From NCBI GenBank assembly GCA_030748735.1, contig JASMLK010000045.1, forward strand, positions 1-64,000: a DNA stretch of 64,000 nt. Direction: 5' to 3'. This DNA comes from Myxococcota bacterium (lineage in GTDB: Bacteria > Myxococcota_A > UBA9160 > UBA4427). The notes below the pieces were generated by a model, which saw nothing but the letters and a program-made list of their open reading frames with translations, was not told the DNA's origin and did not search any database. The position numbers and the translations under genes were made by a program. The stretch's first letter is position 1. Each line of letters opens with the position of its first letter. Positions 32,969-42,273 of the stretch are shown here, piece after piece.

Positions 32969-33832
32969 ATGGCCCACATCATCGCGGTTGTTGCGTTCCT
33001 CGTGTTTCTTGCGAGCGGAGGCATTGCAGGTGCCGGGGCGCTCGATGCGTCCCACAGTTTTCTCGAGCTGAAGGTCGGAACGGTTCCACCGCTTCGGACC
33101 GGAGCGCAGACCAGTCAGGTGCAACTCACCGGTGGCGCTTCGCAGATCATCGAAGATCCGCTGGTCTTCGAGATCGATGACTACGCAATCGAGTCCGCGG
33201 CCTTCACGGGGATGCCGTTTCTCCCCGGCTTCAGGATCGACCTCGGGGCTGGAGCGGCGACGTACACGGCGGGCGCTTCCTATGCGAATCCGTTCGGTGC
33301 TGGCACTGTTACGGGTTTCGGGGGCACGGCGCCGTTCACCGGCGCAGCGGTCGTCGAGATCGCGGGCTACGCCGTGCCGATACACGCGGATTCGCTCGGC
33401 GTCGGGGGGACGGAGCTCGCGGTCGTCCTCAACAACCAGATCTTCGTGACGGGCGCTCCGTTCAACACCGGCGCGGTCAACATCACCGGGATCACGTCGC
33501 CTGTGCTCTTCGCGCCTTCACTGGGTGTGACGGGTGTCGCCTTCACCCTGAACCTCACGACGGCGCAGTTGATGACCGCGATACCGCTGACCGATGGCGG
33601 GAACCCCGTTCAAGTCCACACCGTGACCGTGCAGGGCTCGAACTCGCTCACCAGCGTCGCTCAGACGGGCGAGATCAAGATGATCTCACCGATTCGCATT
33701 CGAACCGATTCCGAAAGCAAGCCAGCCGCGCTGACCAAAACGTTCCGGTTCGTTCCCGAGCCCGTCGCCGCTCTGCAACTTCTCACCTGCGCCGCGGGCC
33801 TGGCACTCCTCGCCCACGCACGCCTGCGCTGA
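32969..33832 (+). CDS. Secreted protein with PEP-CTERM-like C-terminal sorting signal
   Basis: A 287-residue protein with an N-terminal signal peptide (HIIAVVAFLVFLASGGIAGAGA) and a threonine-, glycine- and alanine-rich body of short strands without recognised catalytic motifs. The last 26 residues begin with VPEP (262-265), continue as a single hydrophobic helix and end in HARLR. This is the tripartite PEP-CTERM pattern processed by exosortases in Gram-negative bacteria that make extracellular polysaccharide. No exosortase gene is in this window. The next gene, an RHS-repeat lipoprotein, starts 20 bases downstream with an AAGGGGACC site, so they are probably co-transcribed. A role in the cell surface or matrix is inferred. 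Confidence 0.78.
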   Translation: MAHIIAVVAFLVFLASGGIAGAGALDASHSFLELKVGTVPPLRTGAQTSQVQLTGGASQIIEDPLVFEIDDYAIESAAFTGMPFLPGFRIDLGAGAATYTAGASYANPFGAGTVTGFGGTAPFTGAAVVEIAGYAVPIHADSLGVGGTELAVVLNNQIFVTGAPFNTGAVNITGITSPVLFAPSLGVTGVAFTLNLTTAQLMTAIPLTDGGNPVQVHTVTVQGSNSLTSVAQTGEIKMISPIRIRTDSESKPAALTKTFRFVPEPVAALQLLTCAAGLALLAHARLR

Positions 33833-33852
33833 CCTCGCCAAGGGGACCCACC

Positions 33853-36800
33853 ATGCTTCGAACGCTCTCGATCCTTTTCACCTGCGCGGCCCTCGTCGGC
33901 TGCAGCGCCGAATCCCTGCCCATCGCCACCAACATCAGCGGAAACATGATCCCCCCACCCCGCTCGGGTGTGGCGTCGATGTATCGGGGGTTGATGGTTT
34001 CGGTGCCGGGTGGGGCGGTGAACGCATCTGGAGGCAATCTTCACATCACGCGAAGCGACATGTCGGTCGGGACGCGAGTGCATGAGTGGGGTGTCGGCGC
34101 GGTGTGGAACTCCGCAGCGGGAGCGTGGCAATGGAACTTCGACATGAGCCTCGTTGCTCCACGTCCAGGACAACCGCCGATCTTCATCGATGCCACGGGT
34201 TATGCCGCCTTTCTGAAGGGAGTCGAGTTCGGCGAGGAGATCCCCGGAACTCGATGGTTCTATCACGATGCGGACACGATTCGGTCGGCTGGTGGATTGA
34301 TGTACCACTTCGACGCATCGGGTTGGCTCGCTTCGGTGAACTGGGCGAGTCAGCCATACCCCGCCATTCATTTCCAACGCTCGGTCGTCGGCGGTCTGTC
34401 TCGGGTTACCCGGATCGACCAATGTGTCGTTGCCGGCAGTTGCACCGCACTGTACACGATCGATCTCGATGCACGGGGCCGGGTGGACACCGTGACCGAC
34501 CTCGCGGGGAGACAGTCGTCCTATCAATACGAAGGAACCAGCGAGCGCCCTAGCGTAGTTCGAGATCCTCTGGAGCTGGCGAAGGGATGGCCCGGTACTC
34601 GCTACGAGTACGACGTGCATGGTCGGCTTGCTTCCTCGACGAACTCCCACGATGAGCGGATCGAGTACGTCTATTTCGGCAGCTCTGCTCGCACGGCCGC
34701 TGTCGCCCAGATCGGCGAGGGTGATCCGGTCTGGCGCTTCGACTATTCGGGAATGAAGGCGGATCGCATCCATGCCAGTACGACGATCACCAGTCCGCTC
34801 GGGACGCCCTCGAGGTTCGTGTTCGACTACGGGTTGAGGATCAAGAGCTTTACGAATGCCGACGGCGAGAAGTGGCACTGGTCCTGGAGCGATACCGACC
34901 TCAAGGGCGTGACCGACCCAGCGGGTGTGTACCGGGGGATCTCATGGTCCCAGAATCGGACGGTGTTGTCGCAGACCCATGCGACCGGGAACACGGTGGT
35001 GACAACCTTCGCACCATTCCCAGCCGAGAATCGAAGCAACCCGTTCGATCGCCCCATACTGCAGATCACTGACGACCTTGGCCTCATCGAGGCTCGAATG
35101 TACTCACCGGCGGGGAAGCTCGAGTCGACATCGAACGGGGAGGGCGAGTCCTGGACATATGCATTCGCTGGGAATGGGGATCTAACCGCGACGAATCCAG
35201 CAGGAGTCGTCACGGTGTACACCGACCGCGGTGATCACGGAGGGTATGCAACGGTGGCCCGGGGGACGGAGGTCGTTGCACAGACCCACGATCTCATCGG
35301 AAACCTGCTCGCCGTCGATGGTCTTCTGGAAGAAGACGTATCCCTTCACGCGCTATCGATCGGAAAGGGGGGCATGGTTGGGCGCACGTACGATGCGAAC
35401 CGAAACGTCGCTTCGATTCTGCTCGACGACAGCGGAAGGGCGACGGTGAGCGCACTGCAGGTTGAATGGCGGGCCGACGGTCAACAGTCGAAGATCACCA
35501 GGCCGTATGGTGGAGATACCGAGTTTCGGTACGACGATCTCGGACGCCTTGTCGAGGAACGAACCCGTGTAGATGGTTCGTGGGTGAGCACGAATCTCGA
35601 ATTCGACCTGGAGGGTCGAGTCACCGCTCAGCTGCGCCCGAACGGAATGGCCACGCGTTGGACCTATCGAGACTCGGGCGACGTTGCGTCGATCCGACAC
35701 GAACGCGACTGGAGTGACCCGCAGGAGTTCGACGCTGAAGTCCAGTTCGAGTATCTCGACGCGCGCCGAGTGGCGATTCGAGATCAGGTGCACGGTATGG
35801 TGCCAGAGCAGTTCGTCTACGACGGAGGTGGGCGTGTCAGCGAGATCCGATACCCCGACGGCGAGAAGGTCGATCATGCTTACGACATGCGAAATCGCCG
35901 TGTGCTGAGCACATACTCACGAGCCGATTCGACACAGCTCGTTGCCCTCGCGTACGAGCACGATCTCGCGAATCGAACGACCGCGATCGAAAGGGACGGA
36001 GCGGAGACCCTGGGCGTCGTCTTCCTGGATGGTCGCGTCGATTCCTTCAGCCTTGGGAACGGTGTCGACGTTTCGCGCAGCTATGACCCTGTCACTGGGG
36101 CGTTTTCGGGTTTCGTGGCGACGAACGCGGCCACGCAGCCGGTCGCTCAGATGAACGTCGGGGTGACCCTCTGCAGCGTTCAACTGCCCGCCGGCCGATG
36201 TGTGACCGAGCAGACGGATACCTACCATGGCCTGGCTTCGACATCGTACTCGGCCTACCAGACCGACGAGCTCGGCAGTGAGAGGTTGCTCGCCGATTCA
36301 GTCGGTATGACGAACCCGATCGACGGATCGTATGACTACGACGAACTCAGCAACCTCGAGCAATCGCCCGCCGGTAGCTTCCTCTACAACACCGAACGAA
36401 ACCGCTTGCTCGAGATTTCGAATGCTGGAGGAACCGTCGTCGACTACACCTACGACGACGCGGGGTTCGTGACTGACCGCAACGGTCAAGCCATCAGCTG
36501 GAGCGGCATGGGGCGCGTCTCGGCGCTTGGCTCCACGTCGTCGATGCAGTGGGATGGACTCGGTCGGAGGGTTTCGATCACCGAATCAGGTGGAACGACG
36601 CGTGCAAAGTACGGTGGTGTGGTCACCGAAGCTGTCACCGGTACGGCCCAGAAGATGGATCTCGGCTGGGTGATCCTCGATCTCGACACCGGAAGCAACG
36701 ACTACCGTCTGTTCGATTTCCGGGGAAACGCGAAGCTCGTTCTCGACGAAACGGGGGCAGTGACCGCTCACCAGCACTACGCGGGCTATGGCCGGGTAGC

Positions 36801-37482
36801 ACTCGATGGAATGGATCCGACCGACATGGGGTTCGCGGGGGGGACCCACATGGGCGATCTCGTGGCACTTGGCGCCCGAATCTACGATCCCATTGCGGCG
36901 AGGTTCTTGTCGCAAGACCCGATTCCCCAGATCGTGAACCAATACACCTACACGACGGGGAACCCCGTGAGATTCTGGGATCCGGGTGGCTTGAACGAGG
37001 TCGTCACGGGGAGGACGGTGACAACGACGGAACCGAGTACGGTCTTTCAGGCTGAAGGCGAGGCAGCTCTGCTCGGTTTCGGTATCAGGTTCAGTGCCTC
37101 GGTCGTGATTCATGGCAACCAGGAATCGATCCACTACGCCCCGGCCCCCCCCGCGAGCACGCTGCAGGGCGGCAATTCGAACGACGCGACTGCGGCCGCA
37201 ACGAAGAGTAAGTTGGTCAGTGGGTCGAGCGCGCCGGTGGGGGAGAGCGCAGCTTTCGGGTCGGAATCGGGTGGAAACGGTTCCGCGGGGAAGGGCCGGG
37301 ACGGCCCGAATCGTGCCAGGCAGCGAAAGCAGGAGCGAATGACCTCGAGTCCGTCCCACGACGTTCCCAACTTCCAGCCGGTCTGTGGAATCGGGTTCGA
37401 GATCGTTCCGGTCTTGCTGAGTCTGATCGCGGTGAGACGGCGCCGCGGCGATCGACATTCCGCTAGCGGGTCTCGAGCATAG
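33853..37482 (+). CDS. RHS/YD-repeat lipoprotein with C-terminal membrane tail
   Basis: A 1209-residue protein starting with a lipoprotein signal (LSILFTCAALVGCSAE; Cys17 in the lipobox). YD-type repeats run through most of it (TRYEYDVHGRLASSTNS, TEFRYDDLGRLVEERT, VDYTYDDAGFVTDRNG). The RHS core motif ARFLSQDPIPQIVNQYTYTTGNPVRFWDPGG lies near residues 1012-1042, and a variable tail of about 165 residues follows. The tail is serine/glycine/asparagine-rich and ends in PVCGIGFEIVPVLL, a hydrophobic run and RRRR, like a C-terminal sorting or anchoring signal rather than a toxin domain. No immunity-type gene follows. The 3' end overlaps the convergent esterase gene by 20 bases. Probably a surface-displayed shell protein. 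Confidence 0.88.
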   Translation: MLRTLSILFTCAALVGCSAESLPIATNISGNMIPPPRSGVASMYRGLMVSVPGGAVNASGGNLHITRSDMSVGTRVHEWGVGAVWNSAAGAWQWNFDMSLVAPRPGQPPIFIDATGYAAFLKGVEFGEEIPGTRWFYHDADTIRSAGGLMYHFDASGWLASVNWASQPYPAIHFQRSVVGGLSRVTRIDQCVVAGSCTALYTIDLDARGRVDTVTDLAGRQSSYQYEGTSERPSVVRDPLELAKGWPGTRYEYDVHGRLASSTNSHDERIEYVYFGSSARTAAVAQIGEGDPVWRFDYSGMKADRIHASTTITSPLGTPSRFVFDYGLRIKSFTNADGEKWHWSWSDTDLKGVTDPAGVYRGISWSQNRTVLSQTHATGNTVVTTFAPFPAENRSNPFDRPILQITDDLGLIEARMYSPAGKLESTSNGEGESWTYAFAGNGDLTATNPAGVVTVYTDRGDHGGYATVARGTEVVAQTHDLIGNLLAVDGLLEEDVSLHALSIGKGGMVGRTYDANRNVASILLDDSGRATVSALQVEWRADGQQSKITRPYGGDTEFRYDDLGRLVEERTRVDGSWVSTNLEFDLEGRVTAQLRPNGMATRWTYRDSGDVASIRHERDWSDPQEFDAEVQFEYLDARRVAIRDQVHGMVPEQFVYDGGGRVSEIRYPDGEKVDHAYDMRNRRVLSTYSRADSTQLVALAYEHDLANRTTAIERDGAETLGVVFLDGRVDSFSLGNGVDVSRSYDPVTGAFSGFVATNAATQPVAQMNVGVTLCSVQLPAGRCVTEQTDTYHGLASTSYSAYQTDELGSERLLADSVGMTNPIDGSYDYDELSNLEQSPAGSFLYNTERNRLLEISNAGGTVVDYTYDDAGFVTDRNGQAISWSGMGRVSALGSTSSMQWDGLGRRVSITESGGTTRAKYGGVVTEAVTGTAQKMDLGWVILDLDTGSNDYRLFDFRGNAKLVLDETGAVTAHQHYAGYGRVALDGMDPTDMGFAGGTHMGDLVALGARIYDPIAARFLSQDPIPQIVNQYTYTTGNPVRFWDPGGLNEVVTGRTVTTTEPSTVFQAEGEAALLGFGIRFSASVVIHGNQESIHYAPAPPASTLQGGNSNDATAAATKSKLVSGSSAPVGESAAFGSESGGNGSAGKGRDGPNRARQRKQERMTSSPSHDVPNFQPVCGIGFEIVPVLLSLIAVRRRRGDRHSASGSRA

Positions 37483-38086
37483 ACTGCAGCTGCCTCCAAA
37501 CCCTCTCCGCGATCAACTCGTGCCCTTTCGCCGTCGGGTGGATGCCATCCGGTTGATTGAGGTCGGGTCTGGCGGCGACGTCTTCCAGCAGGAACGGGAT
37601 CAGCCCCGCTTCGTATTCGCTGGCGAGCTTTGGGTACGCGGATTCGAAGGCCTTCATGTAGTCGCGGCCGAGGTTGGGGACGGCGCGCATGCCGGCGATG
37701 AGGAGGCGGGTATCGGGGTACTTGCTGCGCGTTCGGTCGATGATCGTGCGCAGGTTGCTTTGCATCGTGGCGGGGTCGAGGCCGCGGAGCATGTCGTTGG
37801 CGCCGAGTTCGAGTACGAGGACGGAGACCCGGGAACGCAGGAGCCAACCGATGCGGCGTAGACCGCCCGCGGAGGTGTCGCCGCTCACGCCTGCATTCAC
37901 CACGCGATAGCTGAGGCCGGCATCATCGATCTTGCGCTGGATCAGTGCCGGGAAGGCCTGTTCCGAGGGGAGCCCATAGCCGGCGGTGAGACTCGTGCCC
38001 AGGAACAGCACGACGGGGCGGCTGTCGGCCCATGCTGGTCCGACCGAAACCAGGGTGAACCACACGAGAGTCAGGGAGGCGCACAC
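37463..38086 (-). CDS. tesA: TesA-like multifunctional GDSL esterase / thioesterase
   Basis: An SGNH hydrolase with all four blocks: block I FLGTSLTAGYGL with the catalytic Ser (here GTSLT), block II VVNAGVSGDTSAGGLRRI, block III LELGANDMLRG with Asn, and block V NQPDGIHPTAKGHELIA with Asp and His. It acts in the periplasm on acyl-CoA, acyl esters or lysophospholipids. A signal peptide, CASLTLVWFTLVSVGPAWA, follows a GTG that I take as start; the frame is open to an ATG at 38173, but that would add a long arginine-rich extension and overlap the divergent ABC gene. The gene order, divergent from an ABC ATPase/permease pair, is that of E. coli tesA-ybbA-ybbP. Confidence 0.87.
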   Translation of the reverse strand: MCASLTLVWFTLVSVGPAWADSRPVVLFLGTSLTAGYGLPSEQAFPALIQRKIDDAGLSYRVVNAGVSGDTSAGGLRRIGWLLRSRVSVLVLELGANDMLRGLDPATMQSNLRTIIDRTRSKYPDTRLLIAGMRAVPNLGRDYMKAFESAYPKLASEYEAGLIPFLLEDVAARPDLNQPDGIHPTAKGHELIAERVWRQLQSMLETR

Positions 38087-38139
38087 GAATCGGGCAGTCC
38101 GCGCCGACCCGCACGATGCGGGTGCGCGACCCAGTGAGT

Positions 38140-38880
38140 ATGCTCGGCGCCATCGTCGTGTCGGAAGTTGCATCGCCCATCATCGTCGCGCGGAACCTTT
38201 GCCAACGCTACCTGCGTGCGGGCGGTGGCGAGCCGTTGACGGTGCTCGAAGGGGTGGGTCTCGAAGTCGTCGCCGGCGAACGCATCGCGGTGCTCGGCCC
38301 CTCGGGCAGCGGGAAGACCACCTTGCTCGGCCTGCTCGCGGGCCTCGACCTCGCGACCGAAGGCACGGTCGAACTCGTCGGCCACGTCCTGAACGACCTC
38401 GACGAAGATGCGCGTGCTGCACTTCGGGCCGACAAGATCGGCTTCGTGTTTCAGAGCTTTCAACTCGTCCCGACGTTGACCGCGCTCGAGAACGTGCTCG
38501 TTCCTCTCGAACTTCTCCCCGCTTCACGTGCAGTCCCACGCGCCCGGGCCGAGGAAGCGGCGCGCGCGCTCCTCGACCGCGTCGGCCTGGCCGACCGGCT
38601 CGATCACTATCCCACGCAGCTCTCGGGCGGTGAACAACAACGGGTTGGCATCGCGCGCGCGTTCGCGAACGAACCCGTGGTGCTCTTCGCCGACGAACCC
38701 ACCGGCAACCTCGACGCCGAAACGGGCGGTGGCATCGTCGACCTGCTGCTCGACATCAATCGCGAGCGCGGCACCACCCTCGCGATCGTCACCCACGACG
38801 TCGATCTCGCCCGCAAGGCGAACCGCATCGTGACCCTCGCCGGCGGACGCTTGCAGAAGATCGAAACGGTGACCTCGTGA
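38140..38880 (+). CDS. ABC transporter ATP-binding protein (LolD/YbbA type)
   Basis: A roughly 246-residue ATPase with Walker A GPSGSGKTT, Q-loop FVFQSFQLVP, signature LSGGEQQRVGIARAFA, Walker B VVLFADEPTGNLD and the H-loop THD. The DEPTGNLD and SFQLVPTLTALENV blocks are typical of the MacB/LolD/YbbA group that powers FtsX-type permeases acting on envelope lipids or lipoproteins without moving substrate through the membrane. It overlaps the permease gene by four bases. An in-frame ATG also exists at 38116, but this shorter start leaves room for promoters toward both sides. The adjacent divergent TesA-like gene supports a YbbA-type identity. Confidence 0.9.
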   Translation: MLGAIVVSEVASPIIVARNLCQRYLRAGGGEPLTVLEGVGLEVVAGERIAVLGPSGSGKTTLLGLLAGLDLATEGTVELVGHVLNDLDEDARAALRADKIGFVFQSFQLVPTLTALENVLVPLELLPASRAVPRARAEEAARALLDRVGLADRLDHYPTQLSGGEQQRVGIARAFANEPVVLFADEPTGNLDAETGGGIVDLLLDINRERGTTLAIVTHDVDLARKANRIVTLAGGRLQKIETVTS

Positions 38881-41420
38881 ACCTGCGCTTCGTCGCGGCC
38901 ATGTTGCGACGGGAAGCACGCGCCTCGCGCCGGCCATTCATTCTCTACGGCAGCTGCATGGCGCTCGGTATCGCGTCGCTGGTCGGGTTGCACGGGATGC
39001 GGGCGACCACCGAGCACGCGGTCGACACCCAGTCCAAGCGTCTCCTCGGCGGTGACCTGCGCGTCGAAAGCCGTGCGCTGATCGCGGGCGAAGGAATCGA
39101 AGCGCTTCTCGAATTCGAGTCCCGCAGCGACACGACGGCCACGCAGGTGACGCGCTTTGGTTCGATGGCGTTTGCGCGCCCGTCCGGCCGAAGCCGCCTC
39201 GTCGACATCCAGGCAGTCGAGTCCAGCTTCCCGCTCTACGGCCGGGTCGAAACCGAGCCGCCCCATCGCTTCATCGATCTGCACGCGTCGTCATCTCCTT
39301 GCGCCCTCGTCGACCCGAGCTTGCTCATTCAACTCGACACGCGGGTCGGGGCAGCGCTGAAGCTCGGTGAGGTCGAATTCGAGATCGCAGGCACGATCAA
39401 GAAGGCGCCCGGCGGCTTCGGGATGCAAACGCAGATCGCGCCGCGGGTTCTGATCGCAGAGCGCTACCTCGACGCGACGCGCCTGATCCGCCCGGGGAGT
39501 CTCGTCGAGTATCAGCACTTCGTTCGCGCCGAACCCGCGGTGCTCCAACCGTTCCTTGCCCGACATCGCAGCGAACTGCGCGATGCCCGCCTCGAACTCA
39601 CGACGGCGCACGGCTATCGCAACGAACTCAACCGAAGCTTCGGTGTGCTGACGCGCTACCTCGGCCTGGTCGGACTCGCCGCACTGGCCCTCGGCGGCGT
39701 CGGAGTCGCCGCGGGGGTACGGGTGTTCGTCGGCGAAAAACTCGAGTCGGTCGCGTTGTTGCGCTCCCTCGGTGCAAGTCGCCGCGACATCTTCCTTCTA
39801 TATGGATGCCTCGCGATGGCGCTGGGGGCAGGGGCCGGCGTGGTCGGTGCTGCGGTCGGCACGTTGATGCAGTGGGGCATGCCGCGCTTCATGGAAGGCT
39901 TGCTCCCGGTCGATGTCGAAGTGGCCGTCGAGCCCACGGCGATCTTGACGGGCATCGTGCTGGCGTTGTGGGTGACCCTCTTGTTTGCAGCGGGACCACT
40001 CATCGACCTCGTGCGAGTGCCGCCGCTGCGCGCGTTGCGCGCCGATTTCGCCGCAGAACCGGTGCCCGTTGGCGGACGGATCGCGATCGTCGTCGCGCTT
40101 ACTGTAAGTGTCTTGCTCGTGTCGGTCTGGCAAGCACCGCGCCCTCAGGTGGGCTTGTGGTTCGCCCTCGGTCTGGGGCTTGCGCTGCTTACCCTGGCCG
40201 CCGCCGCGCGTTCCTGCATGGCGTTCCTGCGTGGCGGTGCCTTCGAGCGTTTTCCGTACGCGATGCGCCAGGGCATCGCGAACCTCTTTCGGCCGCGCAA
40301 CCACACCATGGCGAGTGTGCTCACGGTGGGTTTCGGTCTGTTCCTGGTTCTGACCCTACACGGAGTGCAGAGCAATGTGCTCGAACAGATTGCGGTCGAT
40401 CGAGACCCCGACCGGCCCAACCTCGTGCTGTTCGACGTACAGCCCGACCAACGCGCGGCCGTCGAAACGGTTCTCCGCGATCGTGGCGCGTCGATCACCG
40501 ATTCTGCCCCGCTGATTTCCGCGCGCATCTCTTCGGTGCGCGGCGATCGCATCGGTGCGCTGCTCGAAGCGGAGCCCGACAGCCGCGAGCTTCGTTGGGC
40601 TTTGCAGCGCGAGTACCGTCTCACCTACGCCGAAGGCCTGCGCCCGACCGAGACGATCCTGGCGGGGAGCTGGTGGCACGGCGAAGTGCACCGCGAAACG
40701 CCGATCCCCGTGTCGATCGAAACCAGCATTCGCGATTCCCTGGGCCTCGAAGTCGGTGACGAGATCGTCTGGGATATTCAGGGCATCGAGGTAGAAGGCT
40801 TCGTGCAGAGCGTGCGCGAAGTCGACTGGGACAAGCTCGCGACCAACTTCTTCGTCGTGCTTCCTCCCGGCATGATCGAAGACGCACCGCATTCCGCTGT
40901 CTTGCTCGCCCGCATGGCTGACCCAGAGATGCGCGCACTGCTGCAGCGAGATCTCGTGCGCGAGTTCTCGAACATCAGCGTGCTCGACGCGACGCTGATC
41001 TTGACTGCCGTCGACACCATGATGGAACGCATGGCGACCGCCATCGAGCTGCTTGCGGCCTTCACGATCGCAACCGGCCTGATGATCCTCGTTGCGGCAT
41101 CGATCAGTGCCCGGCAGGAACGTCGTCGCGAAGTCGCCCTGTTGCGAACACTCGGTGCGTCGATTCGGGTGCTGCGCAACATCCTCGCGACGGAAGTCGT
41201 TGTGTTGGCCGTCCTTGCGGCGTTCGTGGGCGCGGGCATCGCGGCGGTCGCGAGTTGGTTGCTCGTCCGCTTCGTCTTCGAGCTGCCGGTGTTTCTGCCC
41301 TGGTCGGACTTCGCGGTGCTCGCGTGCGCGAGCATCGTCGTCAGCACCCTACTTGGAGCCCTCGGGGCTGGGCGAGATCACAAGACCTCGGCCCTTGCGA
41401 GATTGCGCGGTGCCGTTTGA
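38877..41420 (+). CDS. FtsX-type ABC permease (YbbP-like), two FtsX domains
   Basis: An 847-residue permease starting with GTG inside the stop region of the ATPase gene. One N-terminal transmembrane helix (FILYGSCMALGIASLVGLHG) is followed by a large periplasmic domain. The first FtsX module covers about 240-400 (YLGLVGLAALALGGVGVAAGVRVFVGEKLESVALLRSLGASRRDIFLLY). A second periplasmic domain and a second FtsX module (about 715-847, ISARQERRREVALLRTLGASIRVLRN) complete it. The duplicated layout and length fit YbbP. With the ATPase it likely extracts or moves a lipid or lipid-linked molecule; the TesA-like neighbour may process the same lipid. The gene ends 8 bases before the convergent crotonase gene. 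Confidence 0.9.
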   Translation: MNLRFVAAMLRREARASRRPFILYGSCMALGIASLVGLHGMRATTEHAVDTQSKRLLGGDLRVESRALIAGEGIEALLEFESRSDTTATQVTRFGSMAFARPSGRSRLVDIQAVESSFPLYGRVETEPPHRFIDLHASSSPCALVDPSLLIQLDTRVGAALKLGEVEFEIAGTIKKAPGGFGMQTQIAPRVLIAERYLDATRLIRPGSLVEYQHFVRAEPAVLQPFLARHRSELRDARLELTTAHGYRNELNRSFGVLTRYLGLVGLAALALGGVGVAAGVRVFVGEKLESVALLRSLGASRRDIFLLYGCLAMALGAGAGVVGAAVGTLMQWGMPRFMEGLLPVDVEVAVEPTAILTGIVLALWVTLLFAAGPLIDLVRVPPLRALRADFAAEPVPVGGRIAIVVALTVSVLLVSVWQAPRPQVGLWFALGLGLALLTLAAAARSCMAFLRGGAFERFPYAMRQGIANLFRPRNHTMASVLTVGFGLFLVLTLHGVQSNVLEQIAVDRDPDRPNLVLFDVQPDQRAAVETVLRDRGASITDSAPLISARISSVRGDRIGALLEAEPDSRELRWALQREYRLTYAEGLRPTETILAGSWWHGEVHRETPIPVSIETSIRDSLGLEVGDEIVWDIQGIEVEGFVQSVREVDWDKLATNFFVVLPPGMIEDAPHSAVLLARMADPEMRALLQRDLVREFSNISVLDATLILTAVDTMMERMATAIELLAAFTIATGLMILVAASISARQERRREVALLRTLGASIRVLRNILATEVVVLAVLAAFVGAGIAAVASWLLVRFVFELPVFLPWSDFAVLACASIVVSTLLGALGAGRDHKTSALARLRGAV

Positions 41421-41428
41421 TCGGCGGC

Positions 41429-42130
41429 TCAGCTCGCCGGGAAGGTCGCCGCCATGTCGGCTTCGAGGGTGGCTTCGATGTGGTCCAGGCCCGCGCCGCG
41501 CACGACGGCTCGTGTGCCGACATACGCCCCGCGCGGCAGCTGCCCGAGTTGTTCTGCAACGGCAGTGGCGCGCGCAAGAACCTGATCCGGTGCAACGACT
41601 TCGTCGTAGAGGCCTGCTTCGACCGCGCCTTCGGGGTCGTAGATGTGGGCCTGCACGGTGCCGCGGTAGAACTCGCGAATCGGCATGCGTTGGCGCGCCA
41701 TCTCGACGAGGAAGATCGGCGTCGTCATGCTGATCGCGACTTCGTTGAAGCCGATCTTGTACGCACCCGCTGCACCGATTCGCGTGTCGGCGGCAGCCAA
41801 CAAGACCGCCCCCATGGCGAGTGCATGCCCGGTGGATGCGGCGACGACCGGTGCAGGAAAACGCGCGATTCGCAGAGCAAGGCGCCCACCGTCCGTCACC
41901 ATCGCCTGAGCTGCGGCGGGCCCACCTTCACGCATGACGCTCAAGTCGAAGCCGGCACTGAAACGATCCGGGCGACCGGTCAGCACGACAGCATTGCCCG
42001 CTTCTTCGGCCTGGTCGAGCGCGCTGTTGATGGCCGCAAGCACATTGGGCGAAAGCGCATTGGCCTTGCCATCGTCGAGGTGGATGATCGCGACATCACC
42101 GGCGGCTTCGTAGCGGACGGAATCAGACAT
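41429..42130 (-). CDS. Crotonase-family protein with one catalytic glutamate (isomerase-like)
   Basis: A 233-residue crotonase starting at ATG after GAAAGGAAC. The oxyanion segment DRFSAGFDLSVM and the GHALAMGAVLLAAADTRIG block are present. The first hydratase glutamate (normally G-x-E-LA) is replaced by a hydrophobic residue in GAVLLAAAD, while the second is kept in GFNEVAIS. A single glutamate is typical of delta3-delta2 enoyl-CoA isomerases and some other crotonases, so simple hydration is less likely. It is convergent with the ABC permease and divergent, 143 bases apart, from an LLM gene. Confidence 0.85.
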   Translation of the reverse strand: MSDSVRYEAAGDVAIIHLDDGKANALSPNVLAAINSALDQAEEAGNAVVLTGRPDRFSAGFDLSVMREGGPAAAQAMVTDGGRLALRIARFPAPVVAASTGHALAMGAVLLAAADTRIGAAGAYKIGFNEVAISMTTPIFLVEMARQRMPIREFYRGTVQAHIYDPEGAVEAGLYDEVVAPDQVLARATAVAEQLGQLPRGAYVGTRAVVRGAGLDHIEATLEADMAATFPAS

Positions 42131-42273
42131 GAGGTTCCTTTCAGGTGGGTTCGCGGGCGCGGCGGCAGTTTATCACGCTGTTCGGAGCCGGTCGCTGGCG
42201 GAGAAGCGTCGGTGTACGATCGACCCCCGGTATTCGAGCTACGTGGGCGCACCAGGAAGTGCAGAGGGAAGCG

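Noticed and set aside
33853-37482. RHS protein as a contact-dependent or T6SS toxin
   Set aside because: It is a lipoprotein without PAAR/VgrG or a DPxGL-cleaved nuclease-like tip, ends in a hydrophobic/basic tail and has no immunity gene following.
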